NCBI GenBank assembly: GCA_025506515.1
Contig: CM046443.1
Location: 19,421,228 to 19,485,227 of the forward strand
Length of the DNA: 64,000 nucleotides
Direction of reading: 5' to 3'
DNA from: Flaveria trinervia
Lineage: Eukaryota > Streptophyta > Magnoliopsida > Asterales > Asteraceae
In this document: positions 21,232-33,156 of the stretch, in pieces
Position numbering within the stretch: the stretch's first letter is position 1
How the letters are laid out: each line of letters starts with the position of its first letter
Program-made: the position numbers and the translations under genes
Notes under the pieces: generated by a model
What the model saw: the letters and a program-made list of their open reading frames with translations, nothing else
What the model was told of the DNA's origin: nothing
The model's database searches: none

Positions 21232-24100
21232 ATGACTACTCCCTCCAATGATCCTCACAATACTGGTTCCTCAACCAAGCCACCAATGCTGGTTAGGAAT
21301 GAGTATAACATATGGCAAAGACGAATGCTCCATCACCTGTCTGTTAACAGCGTAGGTTGTTGGACATCAGTGGTACATGGTCCACACAAGCCTATGGTGA
21401 ATAACCCGGAAACCAATCAAATGGTTCCGAAGAGGAGGGAGCAATACTCAGATGAGGATAAGAAGTTGCTTGAAATTGATGCAAAAGCCCATGGAATTCT
21501 GGCCATGGCATTGCCAAATGAAATCTATTCTGGGCTAATGCATCATGAAACTGCCCATGACCTCTGGAATGCCTTGAAAGAACAATTTGGAGGAACAGAT
21601 GAGGTCTTGGCAAAATAGAGAAATCCTCGCCCAACAATATGAGACATTTTCTCATAGAAAGGTGAGACACTGACTCAAATATGAGCGGTTCTCTTGTTTG
21701 ATCTCTGAATTAAAAATGGTCAAACTTGAGTACACTAATATCCAGATGAATAACAGATTTCTCAGATCACTGCCTAAGAGATGGGACACATATACTATTG
21801 TCCTACGCTCTAGTGCAAGTTTGGACAAACTATCTCTCCCCAACTCCATGGGAAACTGCTCACGTTTGAGAGAGAGATAGAACAGAAGAGAAAGTTGTCT
21901 TCATCAGGAAAGCTCGCTGAAGACTTTGTACCAGGCAACACTGCCTTGGTGGGTCATGAGTCAGAATATGTTTCATCTGAATGCCAGTATGATGAGCATA
22001 TTAATTTCTCTTCAAGCACTTCTGATTCTGCATTTGTGTGTTGATGGTCAGTTTACTGGTTGTAATAATGACAATCTATGCTTCATATGGATGATCTCAA
22101 GGGGATTGCTGATGATGACTTAGAAGAGATGGATATTTTGAGCCAAATGGCCCTGATAAAATCAGATCTCAGAAGTTCTATAAAAGAACTAGAAGAAAAT
22201 TCCCAGGACTCTCTGGCAAAACCAAAGTTGGTTTTGACAAGAGCAAGTTGAGGTGTCACAAATGCCAAAGGCTTGGACACTTTTCAAGAGAGTGTAGATC
22301 AACTGGATCTAACTCCACTGCACCCTTTGTGACTTTTCCTGGCAATAGTCAACAACATAGAGGGCAACATCCTGTCACTTCTAGTCATCATCCTCAACAA
22401 CAATCTCCCGCATATTTTTTTCCTCAGGGTCAAATGCCATATCCGTACCCTTGTTATTACATGCCACAGTCAAATCAAGTTCAAGTTCCTATGGCACCAC
22501 AACCTCATGCACTACCAGAACCTCAGCCATCCCAATCTCATCAACAAACTCAACCTCAACAACACAGCTTTTTCACCCCAGGAGTTGTTGACTGGAGCAG
22601 TTTACCAGATGACATGTCTGGTCATGACCAACTGTTCTCAGGTGCTGGTCAACATGGTGGTGATAGTCCTTTGGGAATCTAGCTCTTATGGCTTTGGAGT
22701 CTGCTGATACTTCATTTTCTAATGCCTCTACACCTCAGGTATCACAGGTATCCTCTGAGGCAAAAGCCAAATTATGTTCTGAACCATGCATAGCAGCATT
22801 TGCTTCCATTAGAGAAGCAAATGTAGCTCTAAATAATAAGAACATTGAGCTAGAACAAACAATTTCCAAAACAAAGCTGAGTTTGAGTCTGTGCTTAAAG
22901 ATAAAATGATGAGATTTATAACTGAATTGCCAAATAATTGATGATAAGGCTAGAGAAGAGGTACTTCTAGAGAAGTACAAAGATCTCAAAGAAACCCTTG
23001 CAGTTACCCAGGTAGAGTGTGATAGATGGGTACAATCATGCAAAGGTTTTGAAAGGCTTCTTAGTAAGCAATCTGCTTCCAATGTGAAGTTTGGAATTGG
23101 TTACAATCACACTGCTCCACCTACAGATTTTACCCCAAGAGCAGAGGTAGAATCTGATGGTGAGAGTGATAACCAATCCATCATATCATGTGATCTACCT
23201 TCTGATACAGCACAATCAGAAGTAGCAGTCAGCATCAAGCCCTCTTTGAACTTATCAGCTGATGTTGATGGTTCAAATGCTGACACTCACATGATCAATG
23301 AGTTGATCAACTCAGGAGTTAATTCTGAAGGTCCTGAAAGGACTAGAGAGCAGGATTTAACACCTGAAGTTCAAACTTCAACTGCTGTCAGTACTGAAGA
23401 GAAGAAAACTGCCAGTAGAAAGAGTTTGAAGTCTACTAAAGAGGCAGTCAAGAAAGCAAACAATGCTTCCAAAGCATTGAAGAACAAGTCTTTAGTTGCT
23501 TCACCCTCTTTAGTTGATGATCAACCTAATATGAAGAAGAAACCATGTGAAGTATGTGGTTTGTTCAATCATCTTACAGATGATTGTTGGTACAAAAGAG
23601 GTTCCAAACTCAAACAAAAAGAAGAAATTATTAGAAGATGGTAAAATGAAAACTGAGTTTGAGACCACATTTGTATCAGCAACATCAAATCCTGTAACCC
23701 TTAAGTCCTCAAAGAAATCCAAAAAGGAAGGGGTTAAAGGGAGAGGGGACAGCTGAGAATGCTCAGAAGAAGAAGGGGCAACATAGGAACTTATCAAACT
23801 CACTGGCAATGTGTCTGATGAGCTGAAAGCTTTGTCACAAAATCAGACACAGCTGGTTATGATGGTTCAACATCTGTTGGGTAGAGTTAACCAACTAGAT
23901 GCTCCTATGTTGAAACCACAGAAAAGGAGGTCCAAGCCAAAGGACTCCTCTTCTACACCATCTTCTTCCTCTCAGGTTGTTGTTTCAGATAAACCTGTTA
24001 GTTTACCATCTATGATGAGACCAGGCCCAAAACCAAAAAGGTTTGGGTCTCTAAAACTAACTGATTGTTTATTATTGCAGGGTTCTTCAACATGCCAAAG
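21232..24100 (+). pseudogene. Element D gag
   Basis: ATG 21232 opens the copia gag fold (EYNIWQRRMLHHL, ALPNEIYSGLMHHETAHDLW), with a stop at 21618 in this frame. It continues in other frames: MVKLEYTNIQMNNRFLRSLP from 21716 and the first knuckle CHKCQRLGHFSREC near 22253-22294. A Gln/Pro/His-rich stretch follows (22380-22560), then a coiled-coil-like segment (22770-23060), a Ser/Asp-rich linker (23084-23500) and a second knuckle CEVCGLFNHLTDDC near 23546-23588. Gag is unusually long, as in SIRE elements. At least six frame breaks are present. Confidence 0.82.
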
Positions 24101-24107
24101 TAGCATC

Positions 24108-25392
24108 TGGTATGTAGACAGTGGGGGATCTATGCACATGACTGGGAACAGCTCTCTCTTCATGACTACTCTCAAGGAAAGAAGGGATTTGTTTCTTTGG
24201 CAATGATGCTAGGGGTTACATCATTGGTAAGGGCTTTGTCTCCAATGGAGAAATAAATTTGATGATGTTAATCATGTGGAAAATCTCAAGTACAATCTCT
24301 TCAGTGTCAGTCAAATGTGTGATAAAGGCCATGTTGCTCTTTTCACCAGTCAAAAATGTAGTATTCTGTCATCCAAAGTTTTGCACTTGATTGACAAGGT
24401 GTTGGATGATCACACTCTCCTGAGAGCCAACAGAAAAGAAGAGTATATGCCTTAGATCTTTCCAAGAAAATAGATCTCAAAGGAAATCCTTGCCTATTTT
24501 CAAAGCCTCTTCTCAAGAATCTAAACTATGGCACAGAAGGCTTGGTCATGTTAATCTCAAAAACATGAATCAGCTTACCACAATAGTTTAGTTAGAGGCT
24601 TACTAATAAAGGAGTTCCACTGTGATGAAACCTGCACTGCTTGTTTAAAAGGAAAACAGCACAAAGTCTTATTCCCTCCTATTGAAGTGCCTAAGTCCAC
24701 TGCCTGCTTGCAATTACTGCATATGGATCTATTTGGTCCTGTGAGAGTAATGAGCATGGCAAAGAAGAAATACTGTCTGGTAATTGTGGATGATTACTCC
24801 AGATTTGTATGGACTTCTTTCTACATTCAAAGGATGAGGCTGCTCAGAAGATTATCACTTTGTGTTGTATATTGAGAAGCAGTATTCTTCCAGTCAAGTG
24901 TATTAGGAGTGACAATGGAACTGAGTTCAGAAATCATACACTTGATGACTTCTATCTTTCCAAGGGGATCAAAAGGCAGTTTAGCATCCAAGGACTCCAG
25001 AACAAAATGGAGTAGTGGAGAGAAAGAGGACTCTCATTGAAGCTGCAAGGTCCATGCTGGCTGACTCAGGTTTGCCACTGACCTTTGGGCTGAAGCTGTC
25101 AACACAGCTTGCTATGTGCAAATAGAGTTTTAGTAAATCAGAGGTGATGAAGACTCCATATGAAGTTCTCCATCAATTGGCTCCTCTGATTTCATTTTTC
25201 AAAGCATTTGGGTGTCCCTGTTTTATTCTAACACAAGGATCAACTCCATAAGTTTGATCTAAGGTGATGCAGGGTATTTTGTTGGTTATTCATCTATGCA
25301 AGGCATACAGAGTCTTCAATGCAGAACAAAGATGGGTGAAGAAACTTCATGTAAGTTCAAGAATCTCCAAGGACAGATTCACAAAGCCCTGT
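24108..25392 (+). pseudogene. Element D protease and first half of integrase
   Basis: The protease motif WYVDSGGSMHMTG is at about 24112-24150. The pre-integrase zinc region has LWHRRLGHVNLKNMNQL near 24525 and CTACLKGKQHK near 24635. The integrase core starts LLHMDLFGPVRVM near 24715 and includes VDDYSRFVWT, IRSDNGTEFRN near 24903 and EAARSMLADSG near 25040. Element E interrupts at 25392, with target duplication CCTGT at 25388-25392. Several 1-bp losses shift the frame. Confidence 0.83.
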
Positions 25393-26181
25393 TGTAAGGA
25401 TTCCTGAAGTCTGATGCAACCCAAAACTGCCTAAGTGTTTCAGCAACATGCACTAAGTACTGAAGTGAAGAATGCTTCGGAAGAATTACACAAAGCATTA
25501 GAAAATACTCTAAGTGTAATATCTTCCGAAGCCAAGACCAATATCTTCCGAAGCCTAACATGAAGTCTTCCGAAGCTTGAAGAGGCAAAGTCTTCCGAAG
25601 CTTCAACCTATGAAGACAGATTTCTTCCGAAGACTTTTAGTACACATGCTTTATCTGATGTACTGTTCCATAAAGCACCTTTTCCGCTGCGTCTCTGATA
25701 AGTCACCAACTTACAAGAGTTGGTGAAAAGGGTCATGCTTTTGGTAACTGTACATTGAGGTCTTGAGTCTGAAACTTTCCACTTTATGTACTTTATCCTT
25801 TTTGTAATGTATAAGGATGTGAGCTATGGCATGTCATAGTCACAAGGTCAAAAGGCAGATATGCCTTTTGATCCTACAATTGATTTTGTTAGTGTCTAGT
25901 CAATTGTATCCAGCTGGCTTTCATAGTATAGCCGGCTGTAGGTTGTAGTATAAGTATTCCAAGTTCTAGTATCTTTTAATGCTTTGTAACACTTGTAAAA
26001 GAACTTGAGAAAGCAATATACTGCTCCCTTGAAAACTATACTCTCTTGTTCTGTCTCTTGCTTTACTTGTGTTCTCTGCATCACCTTTGGTTACCTAGTT
26101 CACTGTTTGATTAACGTTTAGTTAATCTTCTCATTGTGTTGTTGTGTTGTAATTGTGTTCAAGCCCTTGAACGATCCTGCA
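25393..26181 (+). repeat. Element E 5' LTR
   Basis: 789 bp. A cluster of six CTTCCGAAG/CTTCGGAAG motifs lies at 25473-25633. A weak TATA-like GTATAAGT lies near 25948. It matches 37023-37811 almost exactly. Confidence 0.94.
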
Positions 26182-26183
26182 AT

Positions 26184-26195
26184 TGGTATCAGAGC
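26184..26195 (+). other. Element E primer binding site
   Basis: TGGTATCAGAGC, two bases after the LTR, is of the initiator methionine tRNA type. The leader 26196-26265 is short. Confidence 0.85.
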
Positions 26196-26265
26196 ATTCA
26201 GGCTCGTGATATAAGATCTAACCATCTTAAGATCCCTCACACACACAAAAACTAAACTTTTTCAA

Positions 26266-28992
26266 ATGGCTTCCATCTCAAAGACTGATATGGAGACTGG
26301 AACCATGAACAAATCCCCATTGATCACTCTTGATGACTTCGACACCTGGTGCATGAGGATGGAAGGCTTCATCAGGTCTCTTGACTCAAGAATGTGGGAA
26401 TCTGTTGAATATGGACCTTTCATACCTAGCACCCCCTCTGCTACCGGTGCTGGTATGATTCCTAAAGATGTGGCCAACTACTCAGATGAAGATAGGAAAA
26501 GAGTAGAGATTGACAGGAAGGCCATGACTGCTCTTCAGACTGCTATCCCAAACTCTGTGTACAGAGGTTTTAAGAAGTGCAAAACAGCTAAACAGCTGTG
26601 GGATGCACTGAAGCTGATGTATGAAGGCTCCTCTGAAGCCAAGGAGAACAAGAAAGATCTTCTGAAGCAACAGTTTGAAAATTTCACCTTTAAAACAGGT
26701 GAAACCATGACCCAACAATACTTCAGGTATGTTGAGATTGTGGATACCCTTGTGGATGGAGGAGTTCCTCTTGAGAACAGAGACATTGTAAGGAAGTTCA
26801 TGTCCTCACTTCCTAGGCAATGGACACACTATTGTGTGGTAATCAAGAGGACTGAGAACCTTAAAACTCTTACTCTGACAGAGTTATATGGGATTCTCAG
26901 TGGATACCAGATGGAGATGAACTTACAAGGTTCATCTGGCAACTCTAACAATCAAATGGGTTCAGCCCTTCATGTGGTTGAAAGGGACAGCATAGAACCC
27001 CAACATCATCTCCTATGCTACCCTGACAACTCACAAAAGGGTCCTTTCATCACCTTCCCGGAGACACCAAGGGAGAACTTTACTCAGGAAGCCCATTCCA
27101 AGAGACAAGTTCTTCTCAAGCCTTTGTGTCTGCAGATGAAAGCTGTGGAAATTATCTCTTCACTCTTGAAGACCTAGACTGTATCCATCCAGATGACCTG
27201 GAATACATGGAGATAGTTCAGCAGATGGCTCTTCTCACTCACAGAGCCAAGAAGTTCTACAAGAGGACAGGAAGAAAATTTCCAAGCAATGCTACCAGTG
27301 GTAAGTTTGGCTGGATAAAAGCAAAGTTAAGTGTTACAATTGTAACCTTATGGGTCACTTCGCCAGGGAGTGTAAGGCACCCAGAGCAAATGGGGGTCAA
27401 ACACAACTCAGACCAAACTACACCAACAATACCCCTCAGGCTGAGAAGACAAAGCAACATGCTGCGGTTGCTATGAAGAGGGAGGATTTGACTGGAGTTT
27501 TCAGGTGGAGGATGCTTCTCCAAACCAAGCATTGATGGCTGACCATGATGAAGCCAAGGTATTAGAACATCTTTGCTCCCCTGAATGCATTGCTAAAGTA
27601 AATAGATACAGGTCCTACAACCTAGAGATGAGATCTGATCTTGAGTCATTAAACATATTAAAATCTGACTTTAGAAAGTCTGAAAATGATTACAAGTTAA
27701 AGATAGAAGACTTGGAGAAAACCATTTCAGTACTAAAACATGAACATACAGATTTTAGAACTCAGATCCAAGATCTCATCACTAAGTTGACTAAGTGCCA
27801 GGCTGAGCTTGTGATCAGCAAAGCCCTGGCAGAGAAAAGTGTTCTTGAAGAAGAGACCTTCAAGAACATGATATCCTCATCCCTACACAATAAGGTTTGT
27901 TATCAAAATAGACAGGGACTGGGATCAAATGAGATAGCTCCTCCACACACAATCTTGTCTGTAAGATCTCCTAGGTGTGGAACTTGTGAAGATGAGCTTC
28001 CTCTCATAGATCCAATAAGTGAGGATGATGAAGAAGTGATAGTGAGGAATCCCTCTGAGAAGAGTGAAGAAGAGGATTCCTCCAAGGGCCACTATCCTTC
28101 TGAGGAGAAGAAATTAACTGTGATGACCAAGTCCAAGAGAAAGAACTTGATCAGGAAGAGCAAAAGGAAAGCAAAGAAGGCTCAAGAAATCAAGGCTACC
28201 TTTGATGCTAAGCAGAAACAAGTGTTCATCTCTGCAGGTTTCAAAGCAATAAGGACTGAAGACATCCACCAAAGCCTCTTATCCAAGAGTTCTGGTTCAT
28301 GTTCAAATCATCTCAGTACAAAGAAGAAGACTGAGCTGCTGTGTACCACTGCTGCACAGCCTGGACCATCAAATTCCAAGAACAGTTCACAGCCCAAGGG
28401 AACTGTATCTGAATCTACCAAGATGAAGGTGAAAAAGGGATGTGACCAAGGCCAGTCTTGCTCTCAAAAGGAGATTTCTTTGAAGAAGAAAATGCTGTGT
28501 GTTATGTGTGAAAGTACTTCTCATATTGCCAAGGATTGTCCATACAATCCTAAAAGTACTATCCACATGACCAATACAAAGACTTCAAAGAATCTCAAGA
28601 AGTCTCAAGCTTCGGAAGGAAAGTCTGTTTCCTTCGGAAGCTCCAAATCAAAGAAGAAGGTAAATGGAAAATTACCTTCGGAAGCAAAGTTGGTCTCGGA
28701 AGAAAGGAGTTCTTCCGAAGTACTAAAGTCTACTGCAGTGACTGTAGATTCTTCCGAAGTGTCAGTCATTAAAACTTGTGAAGCTCCAAAAGCTTCTAAG
28801 GTTTTGAAGGTCAAGTCCAAGACTCCAAAGGTGGTGTGGAAGTCTAAGAAAGACCAAATGACTGAGGTTTCTCCATCAACAACAGCCGAAGATCCCCTCT
28901 GTACAACCATAGGATCTATTACTGTTGCATTACCTTCTATTACACTTACTGAACCCAAGACAAGTAAGGCTTGGGTTTCCAAATGTAACTAA
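26266..28992 (+). pseudogene. Element E gag
   Basis: ATG 26266 opens 303 codons of copia gag (DDFDTWCMRMEGFIRSL, PNSVYRGFKKCKTAKQLWDAL, FENFTFKTGETMTQQY, MSSLPRQW). After shifts near 27120 and 27330 the knuckle CYNCNLMGHFAREC (near 27328) appears. From 27505 a 495-codon open frame runs to the stop at 28990-28992. It has a coiled-coil segment (about 27640-27870), acidic and Lys-rich linkers, a second knuckle CVMCESTSHIAKDC (near 28499), and a Ser/Glu-rich stretch at 28608-28760 whose DNA repeats the CTTCGGAAG motif of the LTR. Pol follows in another frame. Confidence 0.86.
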
Positions 28993-29003
28993 TCATTTTC
29001 TTT

Positions 29004-30790
29004 GTGCAGGAACAGCTCAAGACAAACAAGAATGTCTGGATAATTGACAGTGGCTGTTCCAGGCACATGACAGGCGATAGGTCTTTACTTCATAATTTTG
29101 AGAGAATTGATGGAGGACCAGTTGCTTTTGGAGGAAATGAAGGTGGTTACATTTATGGAAGGGGCAAGGTCACAAATGGTAAGCTCAGCATTGAGAAGGT
29201 AAACTTTGTTAAGGAGCTTGGGTACAATCTTCTGAGTGTATCTCAATTTTGTGATCAGAGTCATAACATGCTCTTCACTGAGCATGAGTGCATTGTTCTC
29301 AAACCTGGAGTGGTCATTCCTCATGAGCATATTCTGCTCAGAGCCCCCAGGAAAGGGAACATGTACAAGATGGATTTGCAAGAAACATCTCCCTCTGGAG
29401 AAGTTTCATGCTTTCTATCTAAAGCAAATAGTGATGAGTCTTTCCTATGGCATAAAAGAATGTGCCATGTAAACTTTAAGAATATGAATAAATTAATCAA
29501 ACATGATCTGGTAACTGGAATGCCAAAGAAAGAGTTTACAAGTGATGATCATTGTGTTGCATGCCTGAAAGGGAAGCAACACAAGGTATCTCACAAGCCT
29601 AAGGAAAAGAACTCCATCACTACCCCTACACTTATTACATATGGATCTCTTTGGCCCCACCAGTGTAATGAGTTTAGGAAGGACCTTATACTGTCTAGTG
29701 ATCACAGATGATTTTACAAGATTCACTTGGGTTTTCTTTCTTAGAACTAAAGATGAGACTCCTGAGATTCTAAAGAATTTCATCTTAAAGATTGAGAATC
29801 AATGTGATCACAAGGTCAAAACCATAAGATGTGATCAAGGAACTGAATTCAAGAACCAAATCCTTGATACATTTTGTGATGAAAAGGGTATTACAAGACA
29901 ATACAGTGCTCCCAGGACTCCTCAGCAAAACGGAGTTGCTGAGAGGAGAAACAGGACACTTATTGAAGCTGCAAGAACTATGTTGTCTGACTCTAAACTG
30001 CCTATCACCTTCTGGGCAGAGGCAGTTAATACTGCCTGCTATGTGCAAAACAGAGTCTTAGTAGTTAAGACACATGGTAAGACTCCTTATGAACTTTGGC
30101 ACAAGAGGAAACCTTTCATTGGTTTTCTCAGGTCATTTGGATGTCCCTGCACCATCTTGAATACCAAAGATCAAGTTGCCAAGTTTGCTGAGAAATCAGA
30201 CGATGGACACTTCATTGGATACTCTTCTCAAGCTAAAGCTTATAGAGTATACAATCTCAGAACTAGAATCATTGAGGAGTCAGCCAATGTGACTTTCAAT
30301 GAGCACACTCCCAGTGTGGCTGGTTCTGGTCCGGATTGGCTATTTGATCTTGATTTAGTTACCAACTGTTTTAATAAATCTTGTGAGCATGTTTCAGGAT
30401 CTGCAGAAAATTTAAATACAGGTGATCTTGATCCAAGATTTGAGCTTGGAAGACCTTCAGCTCCAGTTGAAACTACTTCAGCAAATGAGGTTTCTATCAG
30501 CACAACAATGACAAATCCAGCTGATACATCTGGCATGCCTTCAAATTCCAGTTCAGAGGCCTCTCAACCAGATAAAGACATCTCAATTGCAGAAGATAAC
30601 AATGGTGATGGTGAAAGTGATCAAGAATCTCTTGATGCTAATAACCATACCATAGATGATAACATCAATGATGTCACACACTCATTGGATCAAGTTAATC
30701 TTGATAAGTGTGATAATGTGGAGGATCAATCTTCAAGACCAGATCTAATTTCTCAAATTTGGATCTATCTCAGCAACTTGCTGTGATCCC
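29004..30790 (+). pseudogene. Element E protease and integrase
   Basis: The aspartic protease motif is WIIDSGCSRHMTG near 29038-29075. Domains such as ELGYNLLSVSQFCD and the pre-integrase zinc region (LWHKRMCHVNFKNMNKL, CVACLKGKQHKV) follow. A 1-bp shift near 29620 leads into the integrase core: HMDLFGPTSVM, ITDDFTRFTWVFF, IRCDQGTEFKN, TPQQNGVAERRNRTLIEA, SFGCPCTILN. An acidic linker (30350-30780) separates it from RT. The intended frame begins just after TTTGTGCAG at 29001-29009. Confidence 0.88.
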
Positions 30791-32440
30791 TCAGCTAAGG
30801 ATCCACAAGTCTCATCCTACCACAAACATCATTGGAGATGTTATCTCCGGGGTAAAGACAAGAGGGCAAACCCATGAAGCAAATGTTTGTCTTCACTCTT
30901 GTTTTCTATCCCAGTTAGAGCCAAAGAAAGTTGAGGAGGCTCTAAAGGATGGAAGTTGGGTTGAAGCTATGCAACAAGAGCTGCTTCAATTCAAAAGACA
31001 GAAAGTTTGGAACCTTTGTCCTCTTCCTCATGGGAAGACTACCATTGGAACCAAATGGGTTTTTAGGAATAAAAAGGATGATAGAGGAATCATCATCAAG
31101 AACAAGGCTAGACTAGTTGTTCAAGGATACACACAAGAAGAAGGGATTGACTACACTGATGTCTTTGCTCCTGTAGCTAGACTAGAAGCTGTTAGGATAT
31201 TCCTGGCATTTGCTGCATCCAAGAACTTCAGGTCTACCAACTTGATGTAAAGTGTGCTTTCTTATATGGAGTGATTGATGAGGAGGTTTATGTCAAACAA
31301 CACCTGGTTTTGTAGATCCTGATCATCCTGATTATGTCTGCAAGCTTGACAAAGCTCTCTATGGGCTGCATCAGGCACCCAGGAAGTGGTATGAGACACT
31401 GTCTGAGTATCTCTGTAAACATGGTTACAGGAGAGGTACTATAGATGGAACTCTCTTCATCAAAGGACAAGGAAACGACATTCTGCTAGTTCAAGTATAT
31501 GTGGATGACATCATCTTTGGCTCAACCAATTCAAGGCTCTGCAAAGACTTTGAAAAGCTGATGAAAGATAGATTTGAAATGAGTTCAATGGGAGAACTTA
31601 ATTTCTTTCTGGGAATTCAAGTGAAGCAGGTTGAAGATGGCATTTTCATAAGTCAGTCAAAGTATGTTCAAGATATACTCAAGAGGTTCAACATGACTGA
31701 TTGTAAAACTGCTAAGACACCCATAGCCAGAAACCACTCCCTTGGTCCAGATCTTGAGGGGGAGTGTGTAGATGAGCACTTATACAGGGCTATGATTGGG
31801 TCTCTTATGTATCTTACAGCTAGCAGGCCTGATATCATGTTTGCTACATGTATTTGTGCAAGATATCAAGCCAATCCTAAGATGTCTCACTTAATCACTG
31901 TGAAAAGGATTTTAAGATACCTCAAAGGTGCTTCAACACTTGGTTTATGGTATCCAAAGAATTCTAATTTCAATCTGTATGCCTATACAGACAGTGATTA
32001 TGGTGGCTGCAACATGACTGCAAAGTCTACATCTGGGGGATGTCAATTTTTGGTGGAAGAGTTGTCTCATGGCAATGCAAGAAACAAACCTGTGTGTCTG
32101 CATCAACTGCTGAGGCTGAATACATTGCTGCTGCAAGCTGCTGTGCTCAAGTGCTTTGGATTCAAAATCAGATGCTAGACTACGGATTTAACTTCAAAGA
32201 GACTCCTATCCACATAGACAACAACAGTGCTATCTCTATCACTGAGAACCCTGTGCAGCACTCAAGGACCAAACACATCAACATCAGGTATCATTTAATA
32301 AGAGATAACTATGAAAAGGGGTTAATTAAACTAGTCAAAGTTCACACAGATGAACAATATGCTGATCTGTTCACAAAAGCTTTGATGAACAGAGATTTAA
32401 GTATCTGATATCAGCTATTGGGATGATTAACTTTGAGTAG
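30791..32440 (+). pseudogene. Element E reverse transcriptase and RNase H
   Basis: RT starts with EEALKDGSWVEAMQQEL near 30935, then KWVFRNKKDDRG and VAPVAR-type blocks (FAPVARLEAVRIFLA). It breaks at about 31225 (CTTCAGG for CTTCAAGG), where the shifted frame meets a stop at 31248-31250. It resumes with LDKALYGLHQAPRKWYETL and the catalytic YVDDIIFGS (near 31498-31524). RNase H has YTDSDYGGC, WQCKKQTCVSASTAEAEYIA and VHTDEQYADLFTKAL. The end is shifted by one lost A near 32382, so the native stop is probably at 32438-32440. Confidence 0.88.
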
Positions 32441-33156
32441 ATTTTTTTTAAAACTAATTCTAATTATTTCTTCTTAAAATATGTGTGTCCTAAGTTGTCT
32501 AGTTCATCACTTTCATAAGCTCATGTTTTCTTTGAATGAAAAACTCTTTTGAAGACTTTCCTTGGATTCTTGAAAATTTTCTGATACTTCGGAAGATAAC
32601 ATTTTACCTTCGGAAGAAAAATATGTCTTCAAAATAAATGACTGTCTAAGAATTTTTACCTTCGGAAGAAGTCAAAATTTATCTTCCGAAGCTTAAAATT
32701 CTTAACTTAGACACTTATTCATTTTTAAGGACTTTTTCCTTCCGAAGCAAAAATTACTTTCGGAAGCTTTGTTCATTCTTATACAAAGCATCCAAAAGTT
32801 TATTTCTCTTCCGAAGCATAAATCTTTAAGACTCTCAGGAAAATTCTTCCGAAGTCACTTTAGCTTCGGAAGCTTTTTAATCACAACTTCCGAAGACAAA
32901 TTCTTTCGGAAGCTTTTGAATTCCAAGAAAACTACTTTTTGAGCAAAAAGGTAAACTACTTTTTCAGAGGTGGGACCGACATACGGATTTCAAAGTTTAT
33001 CCTCTTTCATTAAACTTTATCTGAAATCCTTCTCTCTCATATAAACCCAACGGTTTCCCCCTTCTTCTATCATCTGCTTTTCTTCCATACCTAAAACCCA
33101 AAGCTTTCTCTCTGAATTTCCTTCCCATTTTCTCTTCATCTCTGAGCTACCTCACA
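32441..33156 (+). promoter_or_regulatory. Element E spacer between pol and the additional ORF: motif array plus putative internal promoter
   Basis: There is no gene. Between 32584 and 32912 I count 11 copies of CTTCCGAAG/CTTCGGAAG-type palindromic halves in both orientations, the motif clustered in this element's LTR. A TATAAA at 33040-33045 follows, then a C/T-rich leader of about 110 nt and ATG 33157 in the context CACAATGG. This is the layout of a Pol II promoter and leader. Its use is inferred. Confidence 0.6.

Noticed and set aside
25470..25640. TTCCGAA motifs as heat-shock elements
   Set aside because: The spacing between TTC and GAA is one base, whereas heat-shock elements need two. 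A few GAAGCTTC words arise by chance from motif overlap.
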